Shown here: in pieces, positions 56,998 through 64,000 of the stretch
Layout: each line of letters opens with the position of its first letter
How positions within the stretch are numbered: the first letter of the stretch is position 1
DNA from: Paraburkholderia youngii
Lineage (GTDB): Bacteria > Pseudomonadota > Gammaproteobacteria > Burkholderiales > Burkholderiaceae
Assembly: GCF_013366925.1 (NCBI RefSeq)
Contig: NZ_JAALDK010000001.1
Location: 3,961,165 to 4,025,164, forward strand
DNA: 64,000 nt
Direction of reading: 5' to 3'
The notes under the pieces: generated by a model
What the model saw: the letters and a program-made list of their open reading frames with translations, nothing else
What the model was told of the DNA's origin: nothing
The model's database searches: none
Made by a program: the position numbers and the translations under genes

Positions 56998-59313
56998 ATG
57001 ATTTGCGAAGCGACATCACGTGGCACGACGACAGCCGCACCGGAGGGCGCCCGCTATCGCCCGGAACGGGCCGAGGAAGTACTCGCATCCGAGCGCAGCG
57101 TGTTGCGGCTGATCACGCGCAACACGCCGCTGCCCGAGCTGCTCGACGAAGTCTGCCGTCGCGCCGAGGCGCTGCTCGGCGACGGCGCGTGCTGCTCGAT
57201 CCTGCTGCTCGACCCCGACGGCTTGCACGTGCGCGTCGGCGGCGCGCCGTCGCTGCCGGCCCCGTTCAGCGCCGCGATCGAGGGCGCCGCGATCGGACCG
57301 CGCGCCGGCTCGTGCGGCACGGCGATGTTCGAGCGCCGTCTGGTGATCGTCGACGACATCGAATCCGATCCGCTGTGGGAAAACTTCCGCGCTTTCGCAT
57401 TGCCGCACGGCTTGCGCGCCTGCTGGTCCGTGCCCTTCGAAAACGATGCCGGCAACGTGCTCGGCGCGTTCGCGGTCTACTACCGCACCACGCGCCGTCC
57501 GACCCCAGAGGAAGAGGCGATGCTGCGCGACATCGGCAGCAGCGTCGGCCTCGCCGTCCATCAGGACGCGATGGCGCAGCGCCTCGCGCATAGCGAGGAG
57601 CGTCACCGGCTGGTCGTCGATCATCTGAGCGAAGGCATTGTCGTGCAGTCGCGCACCGGCATCGTGCTCGCCTGCAATCCGAGTGCGCAGCGCATGCTGC
57701 ACGTGACGCCGCAGGTCGTCGGCCGCAGCATGCAGACCGTGATGACACGCGCGTTCGGCGAGGACGGCTCGGTGATCGGCGACGCCAACCGTCCGGTCAC
57801 CCAGGTCTTCGCGACCGGCAAGCCGATGCTGGGCGTGACGATCGGCCTCGAGCTGATGAGCGGCGAAGTCGTGTGGATCACGGAAAACGTCGTGCCGATC
57901 CTGCGCCCGGGCGACAGCGAACCGGACTCCGTGCTGATTTCGTTTTCCGACATCGGGCCGGTGCGCGAGGCGCAGCGCCAGCTGAAGTACCTCGCCACGC
58001 GCGATTCGCTGACGGGCCTCTACAACCGCGCCTACCTGACCGAACGGATGCGCGACCTGTTCGCGCCGCGCGCCGGCGGCGAGCATGGCGGCGAACTCGC
58101 CAGCGTCGCCGTGCTGTTCGTCGATCTCGACGGCTTCAAGAAGGTCAACGACACCGCCGGTCACGAAGCCGGCGATGCCCTGCTGTGCAGCGTCGCCGAG
58201 CGGTTGTCGGCCTGCGTCGGGCGCAGCGACACGCTGGCGCGGGTGGGCGGCGACGAGTTCGTGATCGTCTCCAGTGCGTGCGGTAATACCAGCGAGCTGA
58301 TCGGCCTCGCGCATCGTGTTCTCGACATGATCGCGGTGCCGTTCGCAGTGGCGGGCAACGAGTACTACCTGGGCGCGTCGATCGGCATTAGCCTCTTTCC
58401 CGAAGACGGCCGGGACGTCGCGACGCTGATGCGCAACGCCGACTCGGCGATGTATCACGCGAAGCAGCGCGGCCGCAACAACTTCCAGTTCTTTACCGCG
58501 GAGCTGAACCAGCATCTGCAGCGGCGTTTCACGATCGAGCAGTCGCTGCGGCGCGCGCTCGCGGGCAACGAGCTGAGCCTCGTGTACCAGCCGATCGTCG
58601 ATAGCCAGAGCGGCCGCACGATCGGCGCGGAAGCGCTGCTGCGCTGGTACAACAGCGAACTGGGCAACGTGTCGCCGGGCGAATTCATTCCGGTCGCCGA
58701 GGACGCCGGGCTGATCGTCGAGATCGGCGACTGGGTGCTCGAACACGCCTGCCAGCAGGTCGCGCAGTGGCGGCGCACGTTGGCGCCGCATCTGGTCGTC
58801 GCGGTGAATCTGTCGCCGCGGCAGTTCAACGACGGGCTGCTCGAGCGCATCGAGCGCTGTCTCGCGCAGTCCGCGCTCGAACCGGCCGCGCTCGAACTCG
58901 AAATCACCGAGCGGCTGCTGATGAGCGACAGCGACACCGTGCTGCCGATGCTGAGCGCGCTGAGCGCAATGGGCGTGCGCGTGTCGGTCGACGATTTCGG
59001 CACCGGCTATTCGTCGCTGTCGTACCTGAAGCGCTTTCCGCTGCACAACCTGAAGATCGACCGGTCGTTCGTCGCGGGGCTGCCGGATCATCGCGATTCG
59101 ATCGCGATCACGCAGGCGGTCGTCGCGATGGCGCACTCGCTCGGCATGAACGTGACCGCCGAGGGCGTCGAGACCGCCGAGCAGGCGGCGTTTCTGCGCG
59201 CGATCGATTGCGACAAGCAGCAGGGCTACCTGTACAGCCGGCCGGTCGGGGCCAGCGCCTATGCGCGCACGCTGTACGACGCGCAATTGATCGGCATGGC
59301 GAAGGCGTCCTGA
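56998..59313 (+). CDS. GAF-PAS-GGDEF-EAL cyclic-di-GMP protein
   Basis: 771 residues from ATG at 56998 (MICEATSRGT), preceded by a G-run. Domains: GAF (~30-195, with GPRAGSCGTAMFERR and WSVPFENDAGNVLGAF), PAS (~205-320, with SEGIVVQSRTGIVLACNPSAQRML), GGDEF (~335-500, with RDSLTGLYNRAYL and intact GGDEF), and EAL (~515-765, with GAEALLRW, DDFGTGYSSLSYLKRFP, and AEGVET). Both catalytic signatures look intact, so it could make and degrade c-di-GMP; no RxxD inhibition site precedes GGDEF. No membrane helix: a cytoplasmic sensor of a small ligand. Confidence 0.92.
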   Translation: MICEATSRGTTTAAPEGARYRPERAEEVLASERSVLRLITRNTPLPELLDEVCRRAEALLGDGACCSILLLDPDGLHVRVGGAPSLPAPFSAAIEGAAIGPRAGSCGTAMFERRLVIVDDIESDPLWENFRAFALPHGLRACWSVPFENDAGNVLGAFAVYYRTTRRPTPEEEAMLRDIGSSVGLAVHQDAMAQRLAHSEERHRLVVDHLSEGIVVQSRTGIVLACNPSAQRMLHVTPQVVGRSMQTVMTRAFGEDGSVIGDANRPVTQVFATGKPMLGVTIGLELMSGEVVWITENVVPILRPGDSEPDSVLISFSDIGPVREAQRQLKYLATRDSLTGLYNRAYLTERMRDLFAPRAGGEHGGELASVAVLFVDLDGFKKVNDTAGHEAGDALLCSVAERLSACVGRSDTLARVGGDEFVIVSSACGNTSELIGLAHRVLDMIAVPFAVAGNEYYLGASIGISLFPEDGRDVATLMRNADSAMYHAKQRGRNNFQFFTAELNQHLQRRFTIEQSLRRALAGNELSLVYQPIVDSQSGRTIGAEALLRWYNSELGNVSPGEFIPVAEDAGLIVEIGDWVLEHACQQVAQWRRTLAPHLVVAVNLSPRQFNDGLLERIERCLAQSALEPAALELEITERLLMSDSDTVLPMLSALSAMGVRVSVDDFGTGYSSLSYLKRFPLHNLKIDRSFVAGLPDHRDSIAITQAVVAMAHSLGMNVTAEGVETAEQAAFLRAIDCDKQQGYLYSRPVGASAYARTLYDAQLIGMAKAS

Positions 59314-59448
59314 TGCGATTGTTCAGTTTGCCGAACAAGTGACTTCGCGTTGCCGCTATTTATCGGCGGCGACGCGCTCCCTAGAATTCCCCCATCGAAA
59401 CGTTATTGGTGCGCAGTGCCGAAGCGGCGCTCCGCAATGGGGGTCGTG

Positions 59449-59637
59449 ATGTCAGAGTTGATCAGAAACCAGCTTTACCGACCATCGGTCGTGTTGCCGA
59501 TGGTCGCCTTGATGCAGGTGATGGTGTCGCAAGACTTCAATCTCGGCCAGGTCGGCTGGGTGTTCGCGGCGCGCGGCGCGCAGGCCGCATTGCAGCGTTC
59601 GCGCGAGTTGATTTGCGCGGTTCATTGCCACGCCTGA
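59449..59637 (+). CDS. Possible small protein, unknown
   Basis: 62 residues from ATG at 59449 (MSELIRNQLYRPSVVL), with GGGGGTCGTG upstream. A hydrophobic stretch (SVVLPMVALMQVMV) and a Cys pair in ICAVHCHA. The frame also opens earlier (59350). No family recognised. It may not be a gene; composition is reasonable but there is no homology evidence. Confidence 0.3.
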   Translation: MSELIRNQLYRPSVVLPMVALMQVMVSQDFNLGQVGWVFAARGAQAALQRSRELICAVHCHA

Positions 59638-59799
59638 GAAGTCCCGCGAAGTACCACCCAGTAATCCAGACTGATTGGCGCCGCCTCGCGCGGCGAAACG
59701 GGCCGTCGCCAAAGCGCCCGCGCAATCCGACATCGCATGGCAGCCCGGGGCACTAAGCGTAAGATGCTACGACCTGCACCCAGACCCGGGAGAGTTGCC

Positions 59800-61197
59800 A
59801 TGCCACAGCACTTCGACGCAGTCGTGATCGGTACGGGGCAAGGCGGCTCGCCGCTCGCAGTGCGGCTCGCTCAAAGCGGGCGCCGTACCGCGGTGATCGA
59901 ACGCGCGGACTTCGGCGGCACCTGCGTAAACGTTGGCTGCACGCCGACCAAATCTTATGTGGCGAGCGCCCGCGCGGCGCACGTGGCGCGCCATGCGGCG
60001 GACCTCGGTGTGCAGGTGGGTTCGGTCAGCGTCGATATGGCGGCCGTCAAGGCACGCAAGGACCGGATCATCGGACAGTCGCGCAGCGGCGTCGAAAAAT
60101 GGCTGCGCGGCACGGAAAACATCACGGTGTTCAATGGCCACGCGCGCTTCACCGGCGCGCGCACGCTGTCGATCATCGGGCGCGACGGCCAACTGCTGGA
60201 CGAGCTCAGCGCGTTCGAAATCTTCATCAACACCGGCACGCGCGCAGTCGTGCCGCCGCTCGAAGGCATCCAGCGGATTCCGTACTACACGAACTCGACG
60301 CTGCTCGAACTGACCACGTTGCCGAATCATCTGGTGATCGTCGGCGGCAGTTATATCGCGCTCGAATTCGCGCAGGTGTTTCGCCGCTTCGGCAGCCGCG
60401 TCAGCGTGCTGGTGCGTGGCGAGCGCGTGCTCAACCGCGAGGATGCCGATTTCGCGGAATCGGTGCAGAAGGTGCTCGCGCGCGAGGGCGTCGAGTTTCA
60501 TTTCGGCGTGCAGCCGACGCGCGTCGAGCCGCATCCGCATCGCGCAAACGACCTGTGCATCGGCTTCGAGCAGAACATTCCGGCGATGGAGGCATCGCAT
60601 CTGCTGATCGCGACCGGCCGCACGCCGAATACCGATGACCTCGGTCTCGATGTCGCGGGCATCGAGACCGACCGGCACGGCACGATCGTCGTCGACGGCC
60701 AGCTGCGCACCAGCGTGCCGGGCGTGTGGGCGATCGGCGACGTGAACGGCCGCGGCGCGTTCACGCATACGTCTTACGACGACTACCAGATCGTCGCGGC
60801 GAACCTGCTCGACGGCGGCGCGCGCAGCGTCGACACGCGGATCATGACGTACGCGGTGTTCGTCGATCCGCCGCTCGCGCGTGTCGGCATGTCGGAAGAG
60901 GAGGTGCGCAAGAGCGGCCGCAAAGCGCTGATCGCGACGATGCCGATGTCGCGCGTGGGCCGTGCGCGCGAGCGTGGCGAAACCGACGGCTTCATGAAGG
61001 CGCTCGTCGATGCCAACAGCAAACAGATACTGGGCGCGGCGATTCACGGCGTCGAGGGCGACGAGGCGATCCATACGTTCGTCGACATCATGACGGCGGC
61101 CGCGCCATATCCCACTTTGCAATACGCGATGCACGTGCATCCGACCATCAGCGAACTCGTGCCGACGCTGCTCGATGGACTCAAGCCGATGCAATGA
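59800..61197 (+). CDS. FAD-dependent pyridine nucleotide-disulfide oxidoreductase (MerA-like)
   Basis: 465 residues from ATG at 59800 (MPQHFDAVVIGTGQGGSPLAVRLA), preceded by GGGAGAG. FAD motif GTGQGG, the redox-active disulfide GGTCVNVGCTPTKSYVASA (Cys pair spaced CVNVGC), NAD(P)-binding VIVGGSYIALEFAQVFR, FAD motif VWAIGDVNGRGAFTHT and the C-terminal interface HPTISELVPTLLDG. The family includes lipoamide dehydrogenase and mercuric reductase. Absence of an N-terminal HMA domain and of a C-terminal Cys pair argues against true mercuric reductase. Annotated elsewhere simply as FAD-containing oxidoreductase. Confidence 0.87.
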   Translation: MPQHFDAVVIGTGQGGSPLAVRLAQSGRRTAVIERADFGGTCVNVGCTPTKSYVASARAAHVARHAADLGVQVGSVSVDMAAVKARKDRIIGQSRSGVEKWLRGTENITVFNGHARFTGARTLSIIGRDGQLLDELSAFEIFINTGTRAVVPPLEGIQRIPYYTNSTLLELTTLPNHLVIVGGSYIALEFAQVFRRFGSRVSVLVRGERVLNREDADFAESVQKVLAREGVEFHFGVQPTRVEPHPHRANDLCIGFEQNIPAMEASHLLIATGRTPNTDDLGLDVAGIETDRHGTIVVDGQLRTSVPGVWAIGDVNGRGAFTHTSYDDYQIVAANLLDGGARSVDTRIMTYAVFVDPPLARVGMSEEEVRKSGRKALIATMPMSRVGRARERGETDGFMKALVDANSKQILGAAIHGVEGDEAIHTFVDIMTAAAPYPTLQYAMHVHPTISELVPTLLDGLKPMQ

Positions 61198-61225
61198 ACT
61201 GCGTTGACACCGGCGCGACACGCCC

Positions 61226-61579
61226 ATGAGAAGCTCGCTCCAACCCGCACGTAGCAGCGGCAACCTGTTCGACGCCGTCGCGCGGTCGAGGACGACGGCC
61301 GATGAGCAGGTCGACGCGCTCGTCGAACGGGGCGGCGTGACGATCGAGCGGATCGTCTCGACAGGGCAGGCGAGTCCGCCGGGCTTCTGGTACGACAGCC
61401 CGCGCGCCGAATGGGTCGTGCTGCTCAGCGGCGCGGCGGTGCTCGAATTCGACGGCGACCCCGAGCCGCACCCGCTGAAGCCAGGCGATCATGTGCTGAT
61501 CGAAGCGCATTGCCGGCACCGCGTCGCATATACGAGCGACACCGAGCCAAGCGTGTGGCTCGCCGTCTACTACCCGTGA
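61226..61579 (+). CDS. Cupin-domain protein
   Basis: 117 residues from ATG at 61226, 28 bp after the oxidoreductase stop. The single cupin shows AEWVVLLSGAAVLEF and PEPHPLKPGDHVLIEAHCRHRVAYTSD with candidate metal-ligand residues (His and Glu). Similar small cupins are annotated as phosphoribosylaminoimidazole carboxylase-like or of unknown function. Likely cotranscribed with the oxidoreductase; its role is unknown. Confidence 0.75.
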   Translation: MRSSLQPARSSGNLFDAVARSRTTADEQVDALVERGGVTIERIVSTGQASPPGFWYDSPRAEWVVLLSGAAVLEFDGDPEPHPLKPGDHVLIEAHCRHRVAYTSDTEPSVWLAVYYP

Positions 61580-61726
61580 GCCCCGGCGCATAGAGCCATT
61601 CGCGCGGCCGGCTCCGCGCATCGACAAATCCTCACGCCATCACGGATAATCGGCAGCGGCGCGGCCCGGGCGCAACGCGCGGGCGGGCTGTGCGCCCCAC
61701 CGCATTCATCTTCGGGACAACGCAGC

Positions 61727-62302
<576 letters not shown>

Positions 62303-62304
62303 GC

Positions 62305-63123
62305 ATGCTGCTCGCGCTGAAGCTCGTGCTGGTGCCGGCCTTTCTCGCCGCGCTGACGGTGGCCGCGCGCGTCTGGGGACCATCGGTCGCGGGATGGCTC
62401 GCGGGGCTGCCGGTCGTCGCCGGACCGATCATGCTGCTGCTCGCGCTCGAGCGAGGGCCGGCGTTCGCGGCGCAGGCGTCGGCGGCGTCGATTGCGGCGA
62501 TCGCCGCGTTGGAGGCGTTCAATCTTGCTTATGGTTGGACCTGCCGGCGTTTCGACTGGCCCCTTGCACTGGTCGTGGGGGTGGCCGGCTGGCTCGGCGC
62601 GGCGCTGCTGATCGTGCGGCTGCCCGGTTCGGCCGGGTGGGCGCTGGCGGCGGCGTGCGTGGGCGTCGCGGTGTCGCAGAGCAGCTTGCCGCGCGCGACC
62701 GGTCATGTACCGGCGGCGCGCGTCGGGCGCGCGGATCTGGCGGTACGCATGCTCGCGGGCGCGCTGCTGACGCTCGCGGTGACGACGGCCTCGGCATCGA
62801 TGGGCGCGGCGTGGAGTGGCGTGCTGTCGGTGTTTCCGCTGCTCGGCATCGTGCTCGCGGTATCGGCGCAGCGTGCGCATGGCGCGGACTTCGTCGCGCT
62901 GCTGATGCGCGGCATGGTGGTCGGGCGCGGCTCGTTCGCGGCGTTCTTCGCGGTGACGGCGTTGCTGTTGCCACAGTACGGTGTGGCGACGGGCTTTGCG
63001 TGCGCGGCGGTGGTGTCGGTCGTCGTGCAGGGGTTGACGCGGCGCATGCTGGCTGGGCAGCGGCGCGCCCCAGCGGCGGCGCGCGAGTTTGCGCAGCCGC
63101 AGACTGAGCAGGACTGCGCATGA
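62305..63123 (+). CDS. Membrane protein, unknown function
   Basis: 272 residues from ATG at 62305 (MLLALKLVLVPAFLAALTVAARVWGP). About eight to nine membrane helices and short loops; C-terminal tail LAGQRRAPAAAREFAQP is polar. The arrangement GWLAGLPVVAGPIMLLLALERG near the N-terminus resembles uncharacterised membrane proteins of Burkholderia. It starts two bases after the TMEM175-like gene and its stop overlaps the next gene (ATGA), so the three form an operon. Confidence 0.75.
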   Translation: MLLALKLVLVPAFLAALTVAARVWGPSVAGWLAGLPVVAGPIMLLLALERGPAFAAQASAASIAAIAALEAFNLAYGWTCRRFDWPLALVVGVAGWLGAALLIVRLPGSAGWALAAACVGVAVSQSSLPRATGHVPAARVGRADLAVRMLAGALLTLAVTTASASMGAAWSGVLSVFPLLGIVLAVSAQRAHGADFVALLMRGMVVGRGSFAAFFAVTALLLPQYGVATGFACAAVVSVVVQGLTRRMLAGQRRAPAAAREFAQPQTEQDCA

Positions 63124-63608
63124 CTTCACGTCGCCCACGATCGACTGCTGCCCGCATCGGGCTCGTCTCCGATACGCACAACCTCGTGCGTCCCGAAGCG
63201 TTGCACTATCTCGACGGCTGCGACGCGATCATTCACGCGGGCGATATCTGCAAGCCGGACGTGCTCGACGCGCTCGCGCGGATCGCGCCGCTGACCGCGG
63301 TGCGCGGCAACAACGATACCGGTGAATGGGCGGCGTCTTTACCGACGCATGCTCGGCTGACCGTCCAGCAGGTGACGATTCTGGTCGTGCACGATATCGC
63401 CGAGCTGGGCTGCGTACCGCACGACGAAGGCATTCGCGTCGTGGTGAGCGGCCACTCGCACAAGCCGTCGATCGCCGAGCGCGACGGCGTGCTGTACGTC
63501 AATCCGGGCAGCGCGGGGCCACGGCGCTTCAAGCTGCCGGTGTGCGCGGGCAGACTGATCGTCGAAGGCGCGCAGGTCAGCGCGACGTTCGATGCGCTGC
63601 TGACGTAA
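63120..63608 (+). CDS. YfcE/MJ0936-type metallophosphoesterase
   Basis: 162 residues from ATG at 63120, overlapping the previous stop (ATGA). Metallophosphoesterase motifs: LVSDTHNLV, HAGDICKP, RGNNDTGEW, LVVHDI, SGHSHKP, all with metal-ligand His/Asp/Asn, and NPGSAGPRRF near the C-terminus. Family enzymes hydrolyse phosphodiesters with two metals in the cytoplasm. Third gene of the three-gene operon. Confidence 0.87.
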   Translation: MTSRRPRSTAARIGLVSDTHNLVRPEALHYLDGCDAIIHAGDICKPDVLDALARIAPLTAVRGNNDTGEWAASLPTHARLTVQQVTILVVHDIAELGCVPHDEGIRVVVSGHSHKPSIAERDGVLYVNPGSAGPRRFKLPVCAGRLIVEGAQVSATFDALLT

Positions 63609-63611
63609 AGA

Positions 63612-63642
63612 AAGCGGGCCGGCGAATCTCGCCGGCCCGCTT
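63612..63642. terminator. Bidirectional terminator-like hairpin
   Basis: AAGCGGGCCGGCGA (63612-63625), loop atc, TCGCCGGCCCGCTT (63629-63642). The leftward side continues CTTTCTTTACG. Sits between convergent genes and could serve both. Confidence 0.75.
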
Positions 63643-63675
63643 CGAGACTACTCTAGCGAGGGATGACTGCGCCGA

Positions 63676-64000
63676 TCAGGCACGCGCGGTCGCAGCCGCC
63701 GCGAACCGTTCATCCATCTCCTCGGCCTCGCGTTCGCCGCGCAGCACCGCGTGCGCTTCGGCGCGCGTCGCGACGCACGGGCCCGAGCCGAGCAGCGGCT
63801 TGCGCGCGGTTTCGCGCAGCGCAAGCACCGATACGATGCCGATCAGCGATGCGCCCATCAGGTAGTACGCGGGCATCATCAGATTGCCGGTGCGGTCGAC
63901 CAGCCATGCGGTCACGAGCGGCGTCGTACCGCCGAACAGCGACACCGAGACATTGAAGCCGATCGCGAGCGCACCGTAGCGGATCCGGGTCGGGAACAGC
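63676..64000 (-). CDS. MHS-family MFS transporter, C-terminal part (5' end outside window)
   Basis: The minus-strand frame is open to base 64000, so only ~107 C-terminal residues are visible. They contain LFPTRIRYGALAIGFNVSVS, the late-helix signature of the metabolite:H+ symporter (MHS) group that includes ProP, CitA and ShiA, followed by the last two helices and a charged tail ending AAATARA. Substrate cannot be judged from the fragment. Confidence 0.8.
   Translation of the reverse strand, partial: LFPTRIRYGALAIGFNVSVSLFGGTTPLVTAWLVDRTGNLMMPAYYLMGASLIGIVSVLALRETARKPLLGSGPCVATRAEAHAVLRGEREAEEMDERFAAAATARA

Noticed and set aside
57016..59286. 756-codon minus-strand frame
   Set aside because: Antisense of the GGDEF-EAL gene; Arg/His-rich, no motifs.
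59800..61197. Mercuric reductase
   Set aside because: Lacks an N-terminal HMA domain and the C-terminal Cys pair; no mer genes nearby.

Overview
The window is high-GC DNA (mid-60s % by eye) with dense, short-spaced genes on both strands. Gene content points to a betaproteobacterium of the Burkholderiaceae, most likely Paraburkholderia: a box benzoyl-CoA epoxidation cluster with BoxR, phosphocholine-specific phospholipase C, the DUF2844/DUF3443 pair, an MXKDX-repeat protein, LldP, a TPP-riboswitch-controlled thiC, and a PhnSTUV-type transporter. It reads as chromosome with ordinary metabolic and stress genes. One intact insertion sequence is the only clear mobile element.

Layout. 1-2406: the 5' part of a Tat-exported phospholipase C and a small lipoprotein. 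2528-12272: aerobic benzoate catabolism. Leftward are a DUF4863 protein, benzoate-CoA ligase (bclA) and an alpha/beta hydrolase; rightward are boxR, boxC, boxB, boxA and an amino-acid-type periplasmic binding protein. Three TGCA-N6-TGCA-like elements sit on the promoters of both arms. 12306-14337: leuA with a terminator downstream and, upstream, a Leu-codon-rich leader peptide with mutually exclusive RNA hairpins, which looks like a classical attenuator. 14438-17860: small exported proteins, a CadD-like transporter and DUF3443/DUF2844. 18177-23559: bamC, an EamA exporter, lldP and two small lipoproteins. 23638-26393: thiC with TPP riboswitch, then rnk.

26983-30428: a fimbrillin-like exported protein, then a probable oxidant-defence operon (DUF1223, cytochrome b561, MsrP/YedY-like molybdoenzyme, Met-rich MXKDX protein). 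30770-34886: EamA exporter, FadH-like dienoyl-CoA reductase, DUF4397 lipoprotein. 35083-39636: a stress and signalling block with an entericidin, a NarX-type histidine kinase, two DUF1328 membrane peptides, a ferritin-like protein and two response regulators. 39659-40443: a lower-GC DUF1493/STM2901-family pair of unknown function. 40672-49305: MFS exporter, a phosphodiesterase, phnT-V-U-S and a LacI regulator. An IS5-group element has inserted precisely at the lacI stop codon, and two LacI-type operators lie between the IS and phnS.

49447-64000: tRNA-Leu(UAA), an orphan XRE protein, a YgjP-like metalloprotease, an FdhF/YdeP-type molybdoenzyme divergent from a MocR regulator, a winged-helix protein, an LprI-like protein, an SH3 protein with an RPPGG-repeat tail, a GAF-PAS-GGDEF-EAL protein, an FAD disulfide-type oxidoreductase, a cupin, a TMEM175-type channel, a second membrane protein, a YfcE-type phosphoesterase and the 3' end of an MHS-family transporter.

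Most informative non-coding observations: the leuA attenuator, the putative BoxR operators on both arms, the LacI operators and IS insertion at phn, and the dyad upstream of the MsrP/MXKDX operon. All functional assignments are from reading motifs; no database search was run.
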